Shown here: positions 59,838 through 64,000 of the stretch, piece after piece
How positions within the stretch are numbered: position 1 is the stretch's first letter
Layout of the letters: each line of letters opens with the position of its first letter
Source of the DNA: Mesorhizobium_L sp035547755
GTDB lineage: Bacteria; Pseudomonadota; Alphaproteobacteria; Rhizobiales; Rhizobiaceae
Reading direction: 5' to 3'
Length of the DNA: 64,000 nucleotides
Assembly: GCA_035547755.1 (NCBI GenBank)
Contig: DASZUG010000028.1
Span: 22,852-86,851, forward strand
Program-made: the position numbers and the translations under genes
The notes under the pieces: generated by a model
Seen by the model: the letters and a program-made list of their open reading frames with translations, nothing else
What the model was told of the DNA's origin: nothing
The model's database searches: none

Positions 59838-60043
59838 GCACGGCTGTGAACTCGGGTTAACAGACTATTATCCCCCTCCGCCTCGCATTCGCTCGGCACC
59901 TCCCCCCGCTTCGCGGGTGGCGGTTGGGCGCCGAGCCGGCGGCCAGGGCCTGTCCTCTCCCTCACGAAGTGGGGGAGAGGTGTCCGCAAAGCGGACGGAG
60001 AGGGGGTAGAAAAGCAACAATTAACGCGAGTTCAGAGCCGTGC
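59838..60043. repeat. Palindromic mosaic element with 24-bp terminal inverted repeats
   Basis: The left end GCACGGCTGTGAACTCGGG and the right end CGCGAGTTCAGAGCCGTGC are inverted with three mismatches over 24 bp; a further inner pair is CCCCCTCCG with CGGAGAGGGGG. It lies in the 299-bp gap between the aminotransferase and porin genes, with no gene inside. Confidence 0.75.
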
Positions 60044-60062
60044 TGCGTGATGCAAGCTGACC

Positions 60063-61211
60063 TTAAAAGAAGCGCGTGAAGCGGAGGAAGCCGCCGAAGG
60101 AACCATCGAGCCCGCCGACCTTGTCGTATTCCAGTTCCGACCGCACCTCGAAATCGCTGAAGGGATACCAGACGACGGTCCCCTCGATGCTATAGCCGTC
60201 AAGCCCGGTTTTCTCGGCCGTGAGCGCTTTGTAGAAATTGACGAAATACTGTCCGCCGGCGGAGACCGCGAGACCAGGTGTCAACTGGCGCCGATAGGAA
60301 GCCAGGAAGGACCATTCTGCGCTGCCGTTTCCCGATCCGCCTGCGCCCGACCCGTGATAGGGACCGCCGGCGCCATAGGCATTGTCGTTGTTGGAATAGA
60401 AGCCGAGCAGCCTGAAGGAGGAACCCGGCGACCCGGTAGCGATCTGCGTGCCAATGCTGATTGAATAGCCCGAGGGACCATCATTCCCGATTTGCCGGTC
60501 ATAGCCGATTTTCGCCCAGACGGCGCCCCATCGTTGCTGATAGCCGAAGACAGCGACCGTGTCGGGAATATAAAGCGACGAGTCCTGGGCGGATTCGAGC
60601 GACAAAGTGGCGAATGCGCCCTTGCCGCTGCCAAAACTGTACTGGACGAGTTCCCTTTGCTGATAACCGTACCAAAGCCCGTTCCAACTGTGCGATCCCC
60701 AGCTGGATATCCAGTTCGCCTGCGTCGCCGTCCAGGCCGATTCCGTATAGCCGGCGAGGAATCCGCCGATCCTGAACCAGGCCTGATCGACGCCGAGACG
60801 GCCGCCCCCGCCAGGTGGAGTGCTCCAGGGAAGTTCGTTGCTGAACTCGTCGATCAGGCGGATCTGGCCCTGCAGGGCGCCCCATTCGGTTGGCGTGCGC
60901 AGGTCGAAGCTTATCGCCGCGCGGCTGTCGTTGATCCAGCCGTCGCGCGGATAATAATTGTGGTCCTGGGCGAAGCCGGAAGCGATGCCGCCGCGATCGT
61001 TCGATGCGCCGACCTGATACCAGACATAGCCGTTGATCGACAGGCAGGAGGGCGTCCCTGGGATGTTGATATAGCCGGCGCCGAACGCATCGCAGGCCTT
61101 CACGAAGGAATGGTCGTCATACCCTGGCGGCCGCTGACCGCTTCCCGCGCAGGCAAGCGAAGTCGTCGCCAAAAACACGGCAAGACACGATACGCCCCCC
61201 TTCGCCGGCAT
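60063..61211 (-). CDS. Outer-membrane porin (Omp2b/RopA family), copy 1
   Basis: About 382 residues; a 16-stranded beta-barrel is predicted from the family. The signal peptide GVSCLAVFLATTSLACA leads to the N-terminal plug KACDAFGAGYINIPGTPSC, the rhizobial porin hallmark. The C terminus ends in RFTRFF, with a terminal Phe as BAM signal. Start at the ATG at 61211 (MPAKGG), with G-rich sequence upstream; an ATG at 61244 is in frame. It forms diffusion pores for small solutes. A second porin starts at 63827. Confidence 0.9.
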   Translation of the reverse strand: MPAKGGVSCLAVFLATTSLACAGSGQRPPGYDDHSFVKACDAFGAGYINIPGTPSCLSINGYVWYQVGASNDRGGIASGFAQDHNYYPRDGWINDSRAAISFDLRTPTEWGALQGQIRLIDEFSNELPWSTPPGGGGRLGVDQAWFRIGGFLAGYTESAWTATQANWISSWGSHSWNGLWYGYQQRELVQYSFGSGKGAFATLSLESAQDSSLYIPDTVAVFGYQQRWGAVWAKIGYDRQIGNDGPSGYSISIGTQIATGSPGSSFRLLGFYSNNDNAYGAGGPYHGSGAGGSGNGSAEWSFLASYRRQLTPGLAVSAGGQYFVNFYKALTAEKTGLDGYSIEGTVVWYPFSDFEVRSELEYDKVGGLDGSFGGFLRFTRFF

Positions 61212-61738
61212 CGATGGCCCCCCAGCCACGCCGCGGGCGGACAATCGTACCGCCGGCTCTTACTCCACCGACGAACCGGCAACAAACCAAACAACGCTAT
61301 CCCTCGCGAAATAGCGTTGTCGCCTGTTGCTGCGGCACGAACCGCCAGAACTGAAACTTCATCCCCGTATCGAGGATCATGCTAGCGCAATCCGATGCCA
61401 TGTAAAGAAGAGAATGGCCCCGGTTGTTACAGCATCAGGCTCAGGGACGTTCAGTTCACGTCATCGGTACAGGAGAAGCGGAAATTGCCGGCAACTCATC
61501 GCTTATCGTTCATTTAGGGGAGAACTGGCGCGAACGTCGTAGACGGGTGCATCAAAAAGGCGAGAGAGGATCGAAGGATGGCCGGTGACGACGCCGGTCT
61601 CTTTTCCGAAACCTGAAGGCGATGGCTTTCGATCCGTGCGGCGGAAGGACAGGAAGTGCAATCAACGCTGCAATGTGGCTGCCGGCAGTGGATTGCGTGT
61701 TGATTGTGCTGCGGCTTTTCTTTATCCAGCGCGTTGAC
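61212..61738. other. Intergenic region before tRNA-Ser, no gene seen
   Basis: About 530 bp. Short frames occur on both strands but have no ribosome sites or recognisable products. It probably holds the porin promoter and the tRNA promoter. Confidence 0.5.
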
Positions 61739-61829
61739 GGAGAGGTGGCCGAGTGGTCGAAGGCGCTCCCCTGCTAAGGGAGTAGACTCCAAAAGGGTCT
61801 CGTGGGTTCGAATCCCATCCTCTCCGCCA
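61739..61829 (+). tRNA. tRNA-Ser (anticodon GCT)
   Basis: Class II tRNA with a long variable arm. The acceptor arms GGAGAGG and CCTCTCC pair; the D-arm contains GGCCGAGTGGTCGAAGG; the anticodon loop CTGCTAA carries GCT at 61773-61775; the T-arm has GTTCGAATC; the encoded CCA is at 61827-61829. It reads AGC and AGU codons. The long variable arm (TAGACTCCAAAAGGGTCTC) is diagnostic for serine. Confidence 0.97.
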
Positions 61830-62039
61830 GAAGTCGATGTTACGCGGTCTGAAGACATGGATGACAATTGTCCGCATGATACGAGCGGAATCCGCGCAAA
61901 ACGTCATCGCCGGCTTGGCCATTTCCCTTCCAAAACACATATATCAAATCGGTAAAGTAATGTGACCAGCGGCCGATCGTTTGGACGATTATGTTGCGTC
62001 GCGGAATGCTGATTTGTCGTTAGAGTACGAGGACGATTG

Positions 62040-63464
62040 ATGCGGTTGAATGAGAGCGCCGCCGCGGCGGCGACGGAAACGCTCCCTGGGCGGAACGCCA
62101 TCATCGTGCTCGGCATGCATCGCTCGGGCACGAGTGCCTTGACGCGTGTGATCAGCCTTCTGGGTGCGGGATTGCCGAAGCGCGTAATGGGGCCGCACGC
62201 GAGCAACGAGCGCGGACATTGGGAGCCCGACCGTCTCGTCGCGCTCCACGACAGGATGCTTCACGAGATCGGCAGCCGCTGGGACGATTGGCGGAACTGG
62301 GACTCCTTTCCAGTCGATGAAGACCGGTTGGCGCATTACCGATCGGAGATCCGCCGCATCCTCCAGGAAGAATATGATGAGGCGGCTCTCTTCGTCCTCA
62401 AGGATCCGCGCGTCTGCCGCTTCGTTCCTCTTTATGATGCCGTTCTTTCGGAGATGGGGGTGGCGGTTTCCTATGTCATTCCCGTGCGCAACCCGCTCGC
62501 CGTCATCGCTTCGCTGCGCAAGCGCAACGGAATGACGGATGGATTCGCCGCCCTGTTGTGGCTGCGCCACGTGCTCGACGCGGAATATGCGACGCGTGGA
62601 AAGACCCGCCTCTTTACGACCTATGAAGAGTTGATGGCCGATTGGCGCGGCGTCGTCGGCAAGATGGAGAACACATTCGCGTTCGATTGGCCGGTTTCCG
62701 TGGAGAACGCGTCGGAAGACATTCGTGACCACCTCACGCCCGGTCTCCAGCACCATGTGTTCGATGAAAAGGATATTTCCGGCATCGGCAATTTCGATGG
62801 CTGGCTGAAGGACACATATACGGCGCTGCTGAACCTGTGCCGAAGCCACGACGAGGCGAACTGTATCATTCTCGATCGCGTGCGCCGGTCTTTCGACGGA
62901 TTTGTCGCGCAAGCTGGCGCGGTGATGTTCCCCGAATTGGGACAGCGCGAGAGTGGCCTTTGGGCCGAAATCAATGCGCAGCGCGGGAGAGCCGATGCGG
63001 AGCAGAACCGCGCAGCCCAGGCGCAGAAATTGCTCGATGCGCAAAGCCAGCGGGCGGAGGCCGAGCGGCAGAGGGCCGACGCCGAAGCCAGGCGCGCGGA
63101 AGCCGAAGCCGGGCGGGCGGAAGCCGAACGGAAACGGGGCGCCTCTGAATCGAAGCGCGCCGAGGCGGAGAATTCGAGAGCCGAAGCGGAAAGGCAAAGG
63201 GCCGATGCCGAAGCGCGGGCGGCCGCAAGCGCCCGCGAGGTGCTTGAGGGCGAACGGAACGAGCGGTTGAAGGCCGCCGGTGAGCGGGATTCCCTTGCCT
63301 CCGAGGTGAATGCGCTGCGTTCGCGGCTTCGCGAGGCGGGCGAAGATCTGGAAACCGCAGGGCGCGAACTGGATCTCGCGCGGGAACGACTCGCCGCGAT
63401 GCATAACTCCACATCGTGGCGTCTCACGGCGCCTCTGCGCGCTATCAAAACCGCCTTGTCCTGA
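62040..63464 (+). CDS. Sulfotransferase-family protein with heptad-repeat coiled coil
   Basis: 474 residues. The N-terminal half is a sulfotransferase-like P-loop fold: IIVLGMHRSGTSALTRVI binds the PAPS phosphate, and VLKDPRVCRFVPLY and SYVIPVRNPLAVIASLRKR are the 3'-phosphate loop. From about residue 338 eight perfect-length heptads run in tandem (RAEAERQ/RADAEAR type), followed by more coiled coil and a C-terminal NSTSWRLTAPLR motif often found at the end of rhizobial cell-surface glycosyl- and sulfotransferases. Likely modifies a surface polysaccharide. ATG 62040, with GAGGACGATTG upstream. Confidence 0.88.
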   Translation: MRLNESAAAAATETLPGRNAIIVLGMHRSGTSALTRVISLLGAGLPKRVMGPHASNERGHWEPDRLVALHDRMLHEIGSRWDDWRNWDSFPVDEDRLAHYRSEIRRILQEEYDEAALFVLKDPRVCRFVPLYDAVLSEMGVAVSYVIPVRNPLAVIASLRKRNGMTDGFAALLWLRHVLDAEYATRGKTRLFTTYEELMADWRGVVGKMENTFAFDWPVSVENASEDIRDHLTPGLQHHVFDEKDISGIGNFDGWLKDTYTALLNLCRSHDEANCIILDRVRRSFDGFVAQAGAVMFPELGQRESGLWAEINAQRGRADAEQNRAAQAQKLLDAQSQRAEAERQRADAEARRAEAEAGRAEAERKRGASESKRAEAENSRAEAERQRADAEARAAASAREVLEGERNERLKAAGERDSLASEVNALRSRLREAGEDLETAGRELDLARERLAAMHNSTSWRLTAPLRAIKTALS

Positions 63465-63826
63465 TATCGGCCCCAAGAAGCGGACGCGATGGCGTCTGAT
63501 GCCGATTCGCATGCGATTCGGCGATTGAGAGGCCGAAAACCGCTTTATCTTGCGGGCGGCGGCCTCTGGATCGCTGGCGCGGTTAACGATTTCTTTCTTT
63601 GCCCCCTCAAATCGTGTCATTTGTGCAACATTGCGGGGGATAGCGTGGCAAACTTCCCGCCGCGCCACTGATCTCGATTGAACTGCGGACCGGCTTGCGT
63701 AATGTCATGATCGAAGAAGGGGCGTGACGGCGCGTCTTTTTCGGCCATAGGGGATGGGGCAGGGAACGCTGTCCTTCAGCAAAAAGTACCCAGACCCGCT
63801 TACTAACTTTTGACTGGAGGTCAGAA
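63465..63826. other. Intergenic region before porin 2, no gene seen
   Basis: 362 bp. It contains TCGCATGCGA, a 10-bp palindrome inside a longer imperfect one near 63500, but no convincing gene. It should hold the porin promoter and leader. Confidence 0.5.
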
Positions 63827-64000
63827 ATGAAATTCAAGAGCCTTATGCTCGGCTCAGCAGCGGCGCTCCTCGCTGTCTCCGGCGCTCGCGCCGCGGACGC
63901 AGTCGTCGCTCCGGAGCCGGAGCCGGCGAACTACGTGAAGGTTTGCGACGCCTACGGATCGGGCTTCTACTACATCCCCGGCACGCAGACCTGCTTCTCG
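63827..64000 (+). CDS. Outer-membrane porin (Omp2b/RopA family), copy 2, 3' end outside window
   Basis: First 58 codons only. Signal peptide FKSLMLGSAAALLAVSGARA, then the acidic/proline stretch VVAPEPEPANYVK and the plug motif VCDAYGSGFYYIPGTQTC. TGGAGGTCAG precedes the ATG. This N terminus is typical for full-length rhizobial porins, more so than copy 1, which lacks the PEPEP stretch. The barrel lies beyond the window. Confidence 0.92.
   Translation, partial: MKFKSLMLGSAAALLAVSGARAADAVVAPEPEPANYVKVCDAYGSGFYYIPGTQTCFS

Noticed and set aside
61739..62040. tRNA-Ser as a possible integration site for a mobile island
   Set aside because: No integrase gene and no direct repeat of the tRNA 3' end were seen nearby.
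61989..63668. 559-codon open frame on the minus strand
   Set aside because: Antisense to the sulfotransferase gene; repetitive Phe/Gly/Leu sequence comes from the heptad repeats read backwards.

Overview
The window is a high-GC alphaproteobacterial chromosome segment. It most likely comes from the order Hyphomicrobiales (Rhizobiales). The evidence is the glnE-pleC-pepN gene order, porins with the CDAxGxGxxxIPGTxxC signature of the Brucella Omp2b / Rhizobium RopA family, many LysR regulators, and several families of short palindromic mosaic repeats of the kind common in rhizobial genomes. No genus can be named safely. No phage, insertion sequence, CRISPR array, rRNA or replication origin was seen; the only RNA gene is one tRNA-Ser.

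Layout. 0-9 kb: conserved housekeeping genes, namely the end of a sensor kinase coupled to glnE, a PleC-like cell-cycle kinase and pepN. 9-22.5 kb: an orphan CoxL-like molybdenum hydroxylase large subunit, an EamA exporter, LysR/DUF1127, a uracil-DNA glycosylase with a palindrome inserted in its linker, ETF-ubiquinone oxidoreductase, a DUF922 metalloprotease-like protein, AMP nucleosidase, Ku, and several small proteins. 22.5-38.4 kb: a leucine/isovalerate catabolic set (TetR regulator, ivd, mccB, mccA). It is interrupted: mccB is bracketed by two toxin-antitoxin modules, and roughly 9.4 kb separate mccB from mccA. That stretch holds GSTs, a macro-domain protein, pyridoxal reductase with its LysR regulator, two metallo-beta-lactamase-fold proteins, and a repeat-rich tract in which a tiny GIY-YIG nuclease gene is framed by inverted copies of a 34-nt repeat. 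38.5-42.3 kb: acylphosphatase, a DUF900-type lipoprotein hydrolase, and a divergent LysR/EamA pair.

42.3-54.1 kb is a coherent catabolic island. It has a four-gene ABC importer, divergent genes for a complete three-subunit molybdenum hydroxylase, and an operon SDR - ThDP enzyme - cupin - GntR. Three putative promoters of this island carry the same 10-mer, TTGCATACAA or its complement, which makes it a likely GntR operator. The substrate is unknown. This is the best candidate for an undescribed pathway.

54.2-64 kb: a four-repeat membrane protein, an MBL hydrolase, a diguanylate cyclase, a MarR-acetyltransferase fusion with a palindromic operator, a HisC-type aminotransferase, a porin, tRNA-Ser(GCT), a sulfotransferase with a heptad-repeat coiled coil, and the start of a second porin cut by the window end.
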